The notes: generated by a model not told the origin, from the sequence alone. Numbered from the stretch's first letter, positions 8,129 to 17,479 are shown. The stretch: 64,000 nucleotides of DNA from Virgibacillus doumboii (GCF_902806455.1 NZ_CADCWQ010000001.1:2852001-2916000), one strand, 5' to 3'. Numbers and translations: made by a program.

Positions 8129-8145
8129 ATATACCTGTCAATTTT

Positions 8146-8178
8146 AAAAGTTCCCGTCAACCGTACGGGAACTTTTTT
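8146..8178 (+). terminator. Rho-independent terminator
   Basis: AAAAGTTCCCGT and ACGGGAACTTTTTT pair around a CAACCGT loop and end in a T run. It is usable from both sides and lies between the small ORF and the TetR gene. Confidence 0.85.
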
Positions 8179-8227
8179 ATCCACTTTCGGTTTGCTTACT
8201 GTAAAAAACTCCTCTTTTCAACTCCTC

Positions 8228-8800
8228 CTAGCGAAACGGACTATTAATTGACAGAATTGCTATAAGCTGATGATTCAGCACCTGGATCGATGTCCTATAC
8301 CCTTGTCGATGCCATTCAATCAATATTCCCAGTATTGCATTTGTCTGATAACTAATAAGAAGGTCAACGTTTATGTCAGGTTCCGCTTCCAAAAATTCCT
8401 TGTTTACGGATTCTTTTACAAACGAACGTACAGTATCAAAAAGCAAATAAAAGTACATCATGGGCATGCGTTCATCAAAGATGATTTGATAAAAATCCTG
8501 GTATTTCTTTACATGATGAAATATTTTAATCATATCTGCTTCGATGTTCTGAATATTATAGTTCGTCTTATTATATGGCTCCTCGTAAGATACCCTTAAA
8601 TCCTCAGTAATCTCTTCCAAGTAATGTTCAAAAACTCCATAAACATCTTTATAATGTAAATAAAATGTTCCACGGTTTATTTTTGCAGAGCGGCATAGTT
8701 CTGCAATGGTAATGGATTCCAAAGATTTCGTTTTTAATAATAATAACAAAGCATGTCGTAAGCTTTCCTGTGTTTTTATAACCCGCAGATCATGTTTCAA
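8228..8800 (-). CDS. TetR family transcriptional regulator
   Basis: A 190-residue protein with a TetR helix-turn-helix at residues 10-55 (TQESLRHALLLLLKTKSLES, then ITIAELCRSAKINRGTFYLH, then YKDVYGVFEHY). An all-helical ligand-binding domain with a TetR_C-like end (SYQTNAILGILIEWHRQGY) follows. It is divergent from the SDR gene at 8951, and a near-perfect palindrome in the shared intergenic region is its likely operator. It probably represses itself and the SDR gene. Confidence 0.87.
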   Translation of the reverse strand: MKHDLRVIKTQESLRHALLLLLKTKSLESITIAELCRSAKINRGTFYLHYKDVYGVFEHYLEEITEDLRVSYEEPYNKTNYNIQNIEADMIKIFHHVKKYQDFYQIIFDERMPMMYFYLLFDTVRSFVKESVNKEFLEAEPDINVDLLISYQTNAILGILIEWHRQGYRTSIQVLNHQLIAILSINSPFR

Positions 8801-8838
8801 ATTTTTTTCACCCCATTATTGAACACATATTAAAATAA

Positions 8839-8904
8839 GTGTCGATTACTCAACACAAGTTGCATTTTCCGTTGTTTGTAGTTGTTTTCCCTATTTAGTA
8901 TAAT
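8839..8904. promoter_or_regulatory. Intergenic operator and SDR promoter
   Basis: GTGTCGA-TTAC-TCAACAC (8839-8856) is an 18-bp palindrome with one mismatch, the size expected for a TetR operator. The SDR promoter is TTGTAG (8876-8881), 17 bp, TATAAT (8899-8904). ATTGAACAC near the tetR start and GTGTTCAAT just before the SDR gene form a second, wider-spaced inverted pair. Confidence 0.55.
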
Positions 8905-8950
8905 TTTTATTAGACAGGTGTTCAATAAAAATCCGAGGAGGGAAATGGAA

Positions 8951-9712
8951 ATGAAATTAAAAGATAAGGTAGCCATCGTAACAGGAGCGGCTTCAGGTAT
9001 GGGAAAAGAGATTGCAAAAGTATACGCTAATGAAGGTGCTAAAGTTGTTGCAGCTGAATTAAACCTGGAGGGAGCCGAAGCGACAGTTAAAGAAATTGCC
9101 GAGAATAATGGAGCAGCAAAAGCCGTACAAGTCAATGTTGCAAAACAGGAAGACATTGATAACATGATTGATACAGCAGTAAATGAATATGGAACGTTGG
9201 ATATTCTGGTAAACAATGCTGGTATTATGGATGGGTTTGAACCTGTTGGCGATGTTCTTGATGAACGCTGGGACTTAATTTTTGATGTTAATACGAAAGG
9301 TGTTATGCGGGCGATGCGTAAAGCTCTGCCAATATTTCTGGAAAAAGAAAGTGGCGTAATCATTAATACCGCATCAACTGGCGGATTTAATGGTGCCCAT
9401 GCTGGCGCAGCTTATGGGGCGTCAAAACATGCAGTCATCGGTATGACGAAAAATACCGGTTATATGTACGCTCAGAAAGGTATCCGCTGTAATGCAATTG
9501 CTCCAGGCGGTGTAGCAACTAACATCGCATCTTCCATGCAAAATGTAAGCCAGTTTGGCATGGAACGAACAAAACCCGTACAAGCAGTGATGCCAAGAGT
9601 CGGACAACCGGAGGAAATCGCCAAAGCAGCATTGTTCTTAGCTTCAGATGATGCAAGCTTTGTAAACGGTACAGTTGTTACTGCTGATGGTGGTTGGACT
9701 GCTGCATTTTAA
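8951..9712 (+). CDS. SDR family dehydrogenase (FabG/3-hydroxybutyrate dehydrogenase type)
   Basis: A 253-residue classical short-chain dehydrogenase: TGAASGMGKEIA (TGxxxGxG cofactor loop, residues 11-20), NNAG, catalytic Ser of INTASTGG, catalytic YGASK at about 156-160, and the C-terminal ...VVTADGGWTAAF typical of FabG-like enzymes. The ATG at 8951 is 8 bases after GAGGAGG; an ATG at 8945 is too close. It oxidises or reduces an alcohol/ketone with NAD(P). Divergent tetR suggests induction by a small molecule. A terminator follows, so it is monocistronic. Confidence 0.87.
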   Translation: MKLKDKVAIVTGAASGMGKEIAKVYANEGAKVVAAELNLEGAEATVKEIAENNGAAKAVQVNVAKQEDIDNMIDTAVNEYGTLDILVNNAGIMDGFEPVGDVLDERWDLIFDVNTKGVMRAMRKALPIFLEKESGVIINTASTGGFNGAHAGAAYGASKHAVIGMTKNTGYMYAQKGIRCNAIAPGGVATNIASSMQNVSQFGMERTKPVQAVMPRVGQPEEIAKAALFLASDDASFVNGTVVTADGGWTAAF

Positions 9713-9727
9713 GTAAAAATATTAGTT

Positions 9728-9774
9728 AAAGAGGCCGCACCAATGGGGGTTATCCTTTCGGTGGCCTCTTTTTA
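9728..9774 (+). terminator. Rho-independent terminator after the SDR gene
   Basis: AAAGAGGCCGCACC pairs with GGTGGCCTCTTTTT. Convergent genes flank it, so it probably serves both. Confidence 0.8.
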
Positions 9775-9787
9775 ATCTGAATCTTGT

Positions 9788-10759
9788 TCACCCTATCATC
9801 GTAATAAGAAAAACGGAAATTGTGATGATAGAAATTATGGTAGTTGCAAGAATATATAAAGGAATCTGCTTCACCAATGTCTGGTATTTTTCAGCAAACA
9901 CGTAAACTATTGCCCCTGTTGGCAGAGCTGATAGAATCACGACAGAAGTTGCCCACAGATTATCCTCGAGCGGAAAGACGAAATATACGAATAAAATAGA
10001 TAGTAAAGGCAAAGCCAATAATTTCAAACCGAGTAGTGTCATAAGTTCAGATAACCGGTAGTGTTTATTTTTCAGGACACTTCGTTGTGCGGATAGCCCC
10101 AATCCCAGTGCAAATAAAGCTGTAGGCCCGGCAGCAGGACCAAGCGTTTCCGTAAATACCTGGATCGATTGTGGAATGGGAATTCGTAAAACTGCGACCA
10201 TAATCCCTAATAATAACGAGGCATTAATCGGATTTAAAACTACCGCTTTTGCAATCATAACGGGTAGTGCCAGAACTCTTGTCTTTTCATCGCGTTTTTT
10301 ATTCAAAATCTTTGCTGCCTCAAATGACCCAACAATGAGCGTTATGATGGTCAGGTCATAAATAAATGTTACGATCGCAGCCGGAACAGCAGCTTCCTGA
10401 CCAAATGCCGCGACCAGTAGCGGAATACCCATAAATCCAGTATTGCCATATGTCGTAATCATCCCGTACATGCTGACCTCGGGAAACTTCTTTTTAAATA
10501 TGTATCTAAATATCAGGATCGTTAAAATAAAGCAACTAAAGATAATAGATAGGTTGGCGAGAACAAAATCCAAATTCAGTATCTTGTCAACAGGTGCCGT
10601 GGATAACGAAAAGAACAATAAGGCCGGAAGCGCAAAATAATAGACAAAATTGTTTAAAGCTGTTGTGCTGCTGAATGATAATAACGAAAACCGCCCGGCT
10701 AAAAAGCCGCATAGAATAATAGCGAAAATCGGAATAACTACTTGAAACAATACGAGCAT
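9788..10759 (-). CDS. AEC family transporter (auxin efflux carrier/malate permease type)
   Basis: A 323-residue, very hydrophobic protein with about ten membrane segments in two five-helix repeats, as in AEC (BART superfamily) carriers. Family-like stretches include YGNTGFMGIPLLVAAFG (unwound helix with Asn) and LNPINASLLLGIMVAVL. ATG 10759 has AAGGAGG upstream; the longer frame to 10777 does not. The substrate is probably a small organic anion, exchanged or exported, but sequence does not define it. Confidence 0.82.
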   Translation of the reverse strand: MLVLFQVVIPIFAIILCGFLAGRFSLLSFSSTTALNNFVYYFALPALLFFSLSTAPVDKILNLDFVLANLSIIFSCFILTILIFRYIFKKKFPEVSMYGMITTYGNTGFMGIPLLVAAFGQEAAVPAAIVTFIYDLTIITLIVGSFEAAKILNKKRDEKTRVLALPVMIAKAVVLNPINASLLLGIMVAVLRIPIPQSIQVFTETLGPAAGPTALFALGLGLSAQRSVLKNKHYRLSELMTLLGLKLLALPLLSILFVYFVFPLEDNLWATSVVILSALPTGAIVYVFAEKYQTLVKQIPLYILATTIISIITISVFLITMIG

Positions 10760-11024
10760 TGAATACCTCCTTATCAATCTGACATGTACCGTTACCTAAT
10801 TAGACACCTATTTTTCCATCGTATCAGACAATGAAAGAAGTTTTAAACAAAAGAAGCCCCGCAAATGCTATTCACGAGGATTCTGATTTTAGGGATTGGA
10901 GTACCAGAATCTGAAAGACATACAGTTAAGAAAATAAAACAGAACGAATTATTGTCTCAGTAATAGAAAAACTATAAAATTGAATAACTAAAGGATTCAA
11001 AAAAATCAGCCTGGAGGTAAAACA

Positions 11025-11369
11025 ATGGAAGAAGCCATTTCGTTAAATGCTTTGAAAGCTTTGATAGAAAAGAAAATGAAGAAAAAAATCCTCGTGAAAG
11101 TTATTTGGAATAACTATGAAAAGATAACGTTGTTCATTACGCCGAATTTAAAAATCAACTCCTTTGTATACGACGAAAAAGAAGGATATTTGTTTTTTGA
11201 TAATGATGGAAAGCTTGTTGAGCGTAATATCCCATGTATTCTGTCAGAGGCAGAATTTGCAGAAGGAAAAGTGTTACTGGAAGGAACAAATGGTAGAAGG
11301 TTAATGATCAACAACCAGCACTTATCGAATGAGGATTTCGAATTTTTAAAAGAATATCAATCGCATTAG
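11025..11369 (+). CDS. Hypothetical protein, 114 residues
   Basis: ATG 11025 follows CTGGAGG. The protein is soluble, with a short N-terminal helix (ISLNALKALIEKKMKKKILV) and then an apparently beta-rich body (VKVIWNNYEKITLFITPN, then KINSFVYDEKEGYLFFDND). I do not recognise a family. The 250-bp upstream region holds no other gene. Confidence 0.6.
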   Translation: MEEAISLNALKALIEKKMKKKILVKVIWNNYEKITLFITPNLKINSFVYDEKEGYLFFDNDGKLVERNIPCILSEAEFAEGKVLLEGTNGRRLMINNQHLSNEDFEFLKEYQSH

Positions 11370-11428
11370 GACGCTGGACATTTTCAGGGACCTGGCCCAC
11401 CGTACCATTTGATCACCTTGTTCTCTAC

Positions 11429-12232
11429 TCATGCATGCAATAATACAGGCGATTCATTATCATAGCCAGTCCATTTTTTGATTAATTCAAGAATATAACC
11501 ATTGGCATGATCGTTCTGCTCGATGGCATCTTTGGTCTGTTTCTGATATGCATTCGTTGGACTCACCGGGTATTCCCCGCAAACATCGATTCCAATGGTG
11601 TCTTTGTTGCGAAAGAATGCTTTTACCATTTTCATCATTTGTTTTAACCCCAATGTTCCGTGATCCCAACCGGTTACAGCATCTTTTTTATCCAGCACAT
11701 CTTTATCGATACTGATATAAACGGAATCCGTCGGTATATTTTTTATTATTGATTTTGTGATAGATGAAAAGTTTGATTGAAGTGAGTTTTCCGTATATGT
11801 TACTACTTTTGTATTAACAGACGTGGGGATATGTTGTGGTGCACCCTCACCCACACCAATAATAAATACTTTCTGCAGCATGGGAAGATGTTGAAGGGAA
11901 GCCAATACCCAGGAACCACAGGAAGTCAGTTCTTCACTGGGACTTGGAAGCGTATCGGTATGATGGTCAAATAAAATTAATGTGTAAGGTTTTTCTATCC
12001 TGGATTGGAGCAGATATGAAATATAATGGTGATTTCCGCTACCCAGGTAATGGATACCACTTTGCCTTCGTTCTATTAACTTCTCATCAATAAGCAGTAA
12101 ATTGTCTTTTTCGCAAAGCAAATTAGTATTGGGTATCACTTCCAATTCAAGCCAGTCATAATGAATATTCTGGTAAAAAGATTGACTTTTGTATGCGCCA
12201 TCAAAGTTCAACAAGGTCACATTACTATCCAT
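11429..12232 (-). CDS. Arginase/agmatinase-fold (ureohydrolase) protein
   Basis: A 267-residue protein with the three metal-site blocks of the ureohydrolase superfamily: GSGNHHY near residue 66, FDHHTDT near 88 (DAHxD equivalent), and SIDKDVLD near 173. The ending TNAYQKQTKDAIEQND is family-like. The Mn-binding His and Asp residues look retained, so it is probably a hydrolase of a guanidino or formimino compound, or a deacetylase-like relative. The ATG at 12232 has GGGGGAAT upstream. No arginine or histidine pathway genes are near, so the substrate is open. Confidence 0.8.
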   Translation of the reverse strand: MDSNVTLLNFDGAYKSQSFYQNIHYDWLELEVIPNTNLLCEKDNLLLIDEKLIERRQSGIHYLGSGNHHYISYLLQSRIEKPYTLILFDHHTDTLPSPSEELTSCGSWVLASLQHLPMLQKVFIIGVGEGAPQHIPTSVNTKVVTYTENSLQSNFSSITKSIIKNIPTDSVYISIDKDVLDKKDAVTGWDHGTLGLKQMMKMVKAFFRNKDTIGIDVCGEYPVSPTNAYQKQTKDAIEQNDHANGYILELIKKWTGYDNESPVLLHA

Positions 12233-12394
12233 TTTTATTCCCCCACAACAGAAATGATTTTTTATAGATTAATCAAAAAATTCTACTACTTAATTATAAC
12301 ACTCAATTATAATTTATAGTTTTCAAATGCTTAAGCAGGGTGATATTAATATTGACCTTATCATAGCGAAACTTGTCTGTGTCATAATTATTAA

Positions 12395-12422
12395 AGCCCA
12401 AATCCATCATGAGATTTGGGCT
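12395..12422 (-). terminator. Hairpin downstream of the frameshifted small gene
   Basis: AGCCCAAAT and ATTTGGGCT pair perfectly; on the minus strand the stem is followed by TTTAAT. Confidence 0.55.
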
Positions 12423-12481
12423 ATCAACTACAGCTAATATATTATTAAGTTATTCTAGATTATTGTTGTTTCTCAAACTTA

Positions 12482-12654
12482 TCATTCAAGAAATTGTTCC
12501 ATCTCTTCTTCACTTATTTCTGCAGGGGTGATTCCACAATTCATACAATAATCATGTAAAGCACGAACTTTTATTCGTGGTTCGTTTGTGGGATGGGAAA
12601 TAGCAAACACACCATCAGAAAAGTTATTGTCAAATTTTTAATTTGATCAATCAT
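12482..12654 (-). pseudogene. Small protein gene (57 residues) with a frameshift
   Basis: From ATG 12654 the minus strand reads MIDQIKN. After a one-base shift in the AAATTTG tract near 12635 it reads FDNNFSDGVFAISHPTNEPR, then IKVRALHDYCMNCGITPAEI, ending SEEEMEQFLE and a stop. The continuous protein-like sequence shows this was a gene. A sequencing slip is equally possible. No family is recognised; the CMNC pair could bind metal. Confidence 0.5.
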
Positions 12655-12755
12655 TTTTTTCTCACCGACCTTTTTAATATTATACCCTTTTCAGGCGGAT
12701 ATTACTATAGAAATTACAAAGACCTATTGCCCTGCCTCATTTCTCCACTAAAAAC

Positions 12756-13850
12756 TCAAGTCTGATAAACACCTTTCCCGTCATTCCTCTTTCTTTTAAT
12801 CACTCTAAAAAACAGCTTTAATAACGGTGCCACGGTAAAAAAGATAAAAAATGTGCGAAACAACTGGTAACCGGAGACAATCGCCAGATCAGCGTGAATT
12901 TCGTGGGCGATAATACTCATCTGATCCATTCCACCAGGAGCAAGGCTCAACAATGCCGTTGCATTGGATACATGATGCAGCCATGTCAATCCAACACTCA
13001 GTACAATCGAACCTGCCATAAGCATTACCCCGTTCCCTATTGCTATTGCAAAAGTTCTCCCTTTATAAGTGATTTGATTGACTTGCAGCATAAGTCCGAC
13101 ATGTGTTCCGATCATCAATTGTGCAAGACTGATAATATAAGACGGCAAGGTCGGACCAGTGATACCTGATAGTTGCAGAATGGCTGTCCCAATAATCGGC
13201 CCCAGCAAATAGGCGGTTGGAAAATGAATTTTATTTCCACCGATGGCAAATACGATACAGATCGCAGCGAAAAAGATGATATTTGGAAACAATCCTGCCG
13301 ATTCTGCCACTGGAACAGCAGCAGAATTTCCTGCAGTACCTTCCCCGAATATCGGAATCATTACTAATAGCGGCATCGTGATGACAATCATCATCAGGCG
13401 AATCACTTGTGTTACCGTTACAACGGCAAGATTAATGCCTCTTGTTTCCTCAGCCATCAAAATAACCTGTGTCAATCCACCGGGAATACTGCCTAACAAC
13501 GCAGACTCAAAATCATTGTCAGATATCTTTGAAATGATAAAAGCAATTCCTATACACCAAAGCATTAACAAAATGGTAAACAGGAACATGGTAGGCAATT
13601 GGCGGGCAATTTCCTGGAGCGCAGCAGATGTCATCGATAGACCAATTGTATATCCTACTACAATCATCCCCGCATCACGAAATTGATTAGGCCATTTGAA
13701 ATTTAATTTGATGATATTGCTTCCAATTACCATAGCCACCATTGGACCAAGCAGCCATGGAACGGGAATCTGCAGGACTTTGAACAACGCCCCACCGATA
13801 ATGGCGGTGATTATTGTTTTGATTATTTTTGCTATATTATGTTGTCGCAC
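12756..13850 (-). CDS. AbrB-family membrane protein (AbrB duplication type permease)
   Basis: A 364-residue protein with about ten membrane helices in two similar halves. Each half carries the family's glycine-proline-rich motifs (GGALFKVLQIPVPWLLGPMV near the start, GNKIHFPTAYLLGPIIGTAI in the middle, and LAPGGMDQMSIIAHEI late). This matches the membrane AbrB family (unrelated to the DNA-binding AbrB). The start is GTG 13850. Function is poorly defined; members may be transporters. It sits between an arginase-fold gene and degraded DNA. Confidence 0.78.
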   Translation of the reverse strand: MRQHNIAKIIKTIITAIIGGALFKVLQIPVPWLLGPMVAMVIGSNIIKLNFKWPNQFRDAGMIVVGYTIGLSMTSAALQEIARQLPTMFLFTILLMLWCIGIAFIISKISDNDFESALLGSIPGGLTQVILMAEETRGINLAVVTVTQVIRLMMIVITMPLLVMIPIFGEGTAGNSAAVPVAESAGLFPNIIFFAAICIVFAIGGNKIHFPTAYLLGPIIGTAILQLSGITGPTLPSYIISLAQLMIGTHVGLMLQVNQITYKGRTFAIAIGNGVMLMAGSIVLSVGLTWLHHVSNATALLSLAPGGMDQMSIIAHEIHADLAIVSGYQLFRTFFIFFTVAPLLKLFFRVIKRKRNDGKGVYQT

Positions 13851-13964
13851 ACAAGATGCCTCTTTTCAATGTATACCCTGATTATTTCTCTACGCTTAAC
13901 ATCTTATCATAACAGATAGGAAAGCTTTAGTAATCCAGGTTTGAACCAGAGATTCCATAGAAAC

Positions 13965-14153
13965 TTAGCTTCGTTGGACGGACCAATCAGTAATGCCGAT
14001 ATTCACAAGCTGTTCAGCAGCCTCCCCCGGGCTTATTTGAAAATTACCTTTCACCCAGAACTCCAATCCTCCACAGCTAATTTTCACCTGTAACTGATTG
14101 GCGATTAAAAAGAAATCTGCCTGCGTTTTAATACATAGGTCGGGTTGCTTTAT
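13965..14153 (-). pseudogene. C-terminal fragment of an unidentified protein
   Basis: The minus strand is open from a TGA at 14156 to TAA at 13965 and reads like protein: TQADFFLIANQLQVKISCGG, then LEFWVKGNFQISPGEAAEQL, ending VNIGITDWSVQRS. There is no start codon or ribosome site, so it is the tail of a lost gene. The family is not recognised. Confidence 0.5.
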
Positions 14154-14180
14154 TCAATAAAATACACTACTCAAACCTAT

Positions 14181-15089
14181 TCAAGTTTTAGCTTTCACCG
14201 CATAAACCCGAAACAGGATATATGCCAGCAATGACAGAAAGATACCTGAAATATACGGTAAACCAATGGTGATGGAATACAAGAACCCTCCCAGTACAGG
14301 TCCGATAATTCTCCCCAGCGAATCAAATGAAGCTAAATATCCTGTCACAGTTCCGTGTCCAGTTTTAGATCTTTTTGTTAATAATGAGGAAATGCTTGGT
14401 CTGATCACACCATTTCCAACACCGAAAACAGCCAGAAAAATAGCAGCAGTGGTAAAGTCCCGGGTGAACAGGATAAGTCCAAAACCAATCGTTGAAACTA
14501 AAATCCCAGCTTGAATGATAACCGCTTCCCCGTATCTCTTTGTCAATTTGCCTATTGATCCCTGGACAACTGCACTGGACAGTCCCATAATCATAAATAT
14601 GTAACCCAAAGTAACGGCATCCAATCCGGCCGTAGCTGCTGCAAAGTAGGCAAACGTTGCTTCCAGGCCTGCTAATGACAATGATATAAAAAATTGCAGG
14701 AAATAAAGCATAGCTAATGGTCCGCGAACAACTTTCAACCATGATAATTTATTTTTCGAGACAGTCTTATTTGATGAAATATGTATCGATTCTTTTAATA
14801 CAAAGAAAACCAGAATCATTGTCAGGAATGATAAAATCCCGGATATATAAAAAGGAGCTTGCAGGTTTATGTTTGTGAAAATCCCGCCAATTGCCGGTCC
14901 GCAAATAAAACCAAGGCCGGTAGCTGCACCGATAATGCCCATTCCCTTGCCACGTTCATCATCTGTTGTTATATCTGCAACATAAGCTTGTACCGTTGGC
15001 ATGTTGGCAGCTGATAATACACCGCCAATGATCCGAGCAGCAAACAACATCCATAAATTTACAGACAGTGCCAGCATGAAAAACGACAT
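14181..15089 (-). pseudogene. MFS efflux transporter lacking its first two membrane helices
   Basis: A 302-residue frame matching NorA/Bmr-like drug efflux MFS proteins from helix 3 onward (NLWMLFAARIIGG, then AYVADITTDDERGKGMGIIG, then FICGPAIGG). Compared with NorA, about the first 80 residues are missing, including TM1-2 and the motif A loop GxLaDrxGrk. An in-frame TAA lies 15 bases upstream of the ATG and there is no ribosome site. The upstream DNA instead is a guanine riboswitch and its terminator, so a deletion appears to have fused an unrelated leader to this fragment. The product is unlikely to work. Confidence 0.75.
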
Positions 15090-15161
15090 TGTAGTGTTTT
15101 ACATTCTTCAACACTCCTCCCGCTCCGTGGATGTATTCTCGTTTTCCATATAATCCTACAG

Positions 15162-15216
15162 AAAAAAAAGCTCGAAGCACATGCATCACTATAGATAAGC
15201 ATGTACTTCGAGCTTT
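15162..15216 (-). terminator. Riboswitch expression-platform terminator
   Basis: On the minus strand AAAGCTCGAAGTACATGC pairs with GCATGTGCTTCGAGCTTT and is followed by a run of T. It lies about 50 bases after the purine aptamer, as in guanine riboswitches that terminate on ligand binding. Confidence 0.8.
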
Positions 15217-15267
15217 AATAAGACGAACAAGACAAACATCTACTAAAAAAGATGTCCATCCGTACTC

Positions 15268-15341
15268 GCTTTCCATAGTCGGTTCATTTACGGTAAACCG
15301 GTAGAAACTTGCAGGCCATATTCCCGCGATTATATGAAAAA
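15268..15341 (-). ncRNA. Purine (guanine-type) riboswitch aptamer
   Basis: On the minus strand the conserved core is present in order: TATAATCGCGGGAATATGG, then GCAAGTTTCTACCGG (P2 side and J2/3), then a short P3 hairpin CCGTAAAT, then CCGACTATGG closing P1 (TTTCATA pairs with TATGGAAA). The specificity base in GACTATG is C, as in xpt-type guanine aptamers; adenine types have T there. It is followed by its terminator and then by a truncated MFS gene, so it no longer fronts an intact purine gene. Confidence 0.88.
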
Positions 15342-15560
15342 CAGTATTAAGTTTGTATTTAGTATATCATCGATTTTTCACATGACAAGGATTTTATAAG
15401 TGAAAATAAATTTCAGATTAAACTTAAACATCCCAAACCATTGTCTTGATTATGTTCAGACACTTCTCAAAAAAATTCCTTATTGGATAAATTCCTTTTT
15501 TCTAAACCTATACAATATCTGCTATATCTCTAAAAAACGAACAACCCTGAACATATATCA

Positions 15561-16427
15561 TTAATCGTTCGTATATTTCCAGGATAAAAACTCTGTCAAT
15601 GACTCTCCAACTTTTTTGACATCATCCATCCCTTGTTGATATAAGGCAGTCAGTTTTTCCTTATTTCTTTCGATCCGCCCAACGTTTAATTTTTCGGATG
15701 GGTTTATTACAAAGACATTCCCTTTTTTCTCTTCCTCATAGATATAATCTAGTGTTTCATTATAAACCAGGTGACGTTTTTCTAATGCTTCCACTAAACC
15801 TGGATATTTCCTGTATTTTTTCCGAAAATACCAGCCGAATGATTGAGGTTTTTTGGAATAACCCCGGTTTCTCGTTAAAATAACTACATTTTTCCGATTT
15901 CCATCTTTTATGGATTGTCGAATGGGAATCGGGTCTGAAATGCCTCCGTCCAAAAGGATTCGGTTATCGAAATGTACAACAGGCGCAACCAATGGTAAAG
16001 AACTTGATGCACGAATGATAGTGAGCACATCTTTTTCATAATCTTCTTTTTTATAAAATACGGCCTCCCCAGACATGCAATCTGTTGCTCCAACAACAAA
16101 TTCTTCCTTTGCATTATAAAAAGTTTGAAAATCAAAAGGTGCGAGTCGATTTGGCAAACTATCGAATAAAAAGTCCATTCCAAAAAGTTGTCGCTTTTTA
16201 ATCAAATTCCGAAATGATAAATAATCGGGATGGTCAATAAAATCTATGTTAACTGCTCTATTTCGGTCCATTTGACGGGAAACGTAGGAAGATCCATTAC
16301 AGGCTCCGGCAGATACACCTATGACATAAGGTAAGTAAATACCCTCCTCCATTAAATAACGTAGTACTCCTGCTGTATAGATTCCTCTGCTTCCACCGCC
16401 TTCTAATACTAATCCTATGTCTTCCAT
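15561..16427 (-). CDS. Patatin-like phospholipase (YjjU-like)
   Basis: A 288-residue protein with the patatin signatures: oxyanion loop LEGGGSRGIYTAGVL (residues 8-22), nucleophile elbow GVSAG (37-41, Ser39) and catalytic Asp in DGGISDPIPI near 165. Ser-Asp dyad lipases of this group hydrolyse acyl esters of phospholipids. The C-terminal part (RHLVYNETLDYIYEEEKKGN, then VFVINPSEKLNVGRIERN) matches the YjjU/RssA-like subgroup. ATG 16427 follows GAGGAGATT. It appears cytoplasmic, as there is no signal peptide. Confidence 0.88.
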   Translation of the reverse strand: MEDIGLVLEGGGSRGIYTAGVLRYLMEEGIYLPYVIGVSAGACNGSSYVSRQMDRNRAVNIDFIDHPDYLSFRNLIKKRQLFGMDFLFDSLPNRLAPFDFQTFYNAKEEFVVGATDCMSGEAVFYKKEDYEKDVLTIIRASSSLPLVAPVVHFDNRILLDGGISDPIPIRQSIKDGNRKNVVILTRNRGYSKKPQSFGWYFRKKYRKYPGLVEALEKRHLVYNETLDYIYEEEKKGNVFVINPSEKLNVGRIERNKEKLTALYQQGMDDVKKVGESLTEFLSWKYTND

Positions 16428-16591
16428 GTAATCTCCTCTGTCTTTTTGTTTATGGTCTTCTATCTGTTAAAAGGGAGCCTGTTGCTTCCAGGCAGGGAAC
16501 CCTCTCTGACTTTTAGATAAAAGGCATTCTTTTACTATAAAACGAAAGAATGCAACTTTCTAACTAAGCAGCCTTTCTAATTTTTGGGAAG

Positions 16592-16975
16592 TCATTTATG
16601 ATGTTTCTTTATGACATTCAATGCCACTGCTTCTTTTATTAGTGATGTAAATACTTCTGGCTGGATATCTTTTATATTTTGTATTCTAATATGCCTCATC
16701 GTTTTGCCTGTTCCTTGTAATAATTTATTCGTGTCCTTTTCATGGAGTTCATTTCCTTTATGAAAACCAAGATTTACATGTTTTTTAGATGCTTGCAGAT
16801 TACATACTAATCCGCTTTTAGTATAGTTAGGCATCGACCATTTAAATTCTTCTTTAAGTGTTGAGGAAGCATCAAGAATGATTTTTCTTAATTCAGTTGT
16901 AATGTTTTGAATATCCTCTGGCAATTTCAAAATATATTCGTCAACCGAATCGATCGTTCTTACTTTTTCATCCAT
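16592..16975 (-). CDS. DUF1801 family protein
   Basis: A 127-residue YdhG-type DUF1801 protein: VDEYILKLPEDIQNITTELR at the N terminus, then KEEFKWSMPNYTKSGLVCNL, then KHVNLGFHKGNEL, and a final region TMRHIRIQNIKDI. Function is unknown; homologues include an iron-chaperone-like domain and stress proteins. The ATG at 16975 has AAGGTGAT upstream. It lies 51 bp downstream of the SRPBCC gene on the same strand and may be co-transcribed with it. Confidence 0.82.
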   Translation of the reverse strand: MDEKVRTIDSVDEYILKLPEDIQNITTELRKIILDASSTLKEEFKWSMPNYTKSGLVCNLQASKKHVNLGFHKGNELHEKDTNKLLQGTGKTMRHIRIQNIKDIQPEVFTSLIKEAVALNVIKKHHK

Positions 16976-17026
16976 TAATAATCACCTTCCATTATTTTAA
17001 TAGGATAATAATCATCTCTTTACACA

Positions 17027-17479
17027 TCATTTCTCCAAATAGCTTTTTAACGCATCCAAATCTTTCGCACAGGCTTTTTTGAATGATCCTGCCATTAATT
17101 TCCCGAAAACCTTAGTCAAACCAGTAAGTCCCTTTATTTCTCCATTCAAAGTAACCACTGTATGCTCATCCGTTGAAGCAATTATGTATGTGAACACAAA
17201 TTCTCCTTTGCCTGTTGTCCCTTTCGTGCCATCACAGCGAAGTACAATTTTATCCGGTTCATTCAATTCGACAACTTCAAAGTGTTCAGTTGCCTCTTTT
17301 CCAAACATCTTTCTTGTTTCCTTCCACTGGCTTCCCACACGCATTGGCCCCTCATCTAATCGCTCTATTCTCACTAAACCCTGCATCCAGTTCTCGGCAG
17401 ATTCAAAATCAAGCAAGCCAATATATGCTTTTTGCTTGGATACTTGAATGGTTCTTTTCACTTCAAAATTTATACTCAA
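17027..17479 (-). CDS. SRPBCC (START-like) family protein
   Basis: A 150-residue helix-grip protein: an initial strand INFEVKRTIQVSKQKAYIGL, then IERLDEGPMRVGSQWKETRK, then FEVVELNEPDKIVLRCDG, and a long C-terminal helix ending KDLDALKSYLEK. These proteins bind hydrophobic ligands in a deep cavity. The start is TTG 17479 behind AAGGGGGAG. The ligand is unknown. Confidence 0.8.
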   Translation of the reverse strand: MSINFEVKRTIQVSKQKAYIGLLDFESAENWMQGLVRIERLDEGPMRVGSQWKETRKMFGKEATEHFEVVELNEPDKIVLRCDGTKGTTGKGEFVFTYIIASTDEHTVVTLNGEIKGLTGLTKVFGKLMAGSFKKACAKDLDALKSYLEK

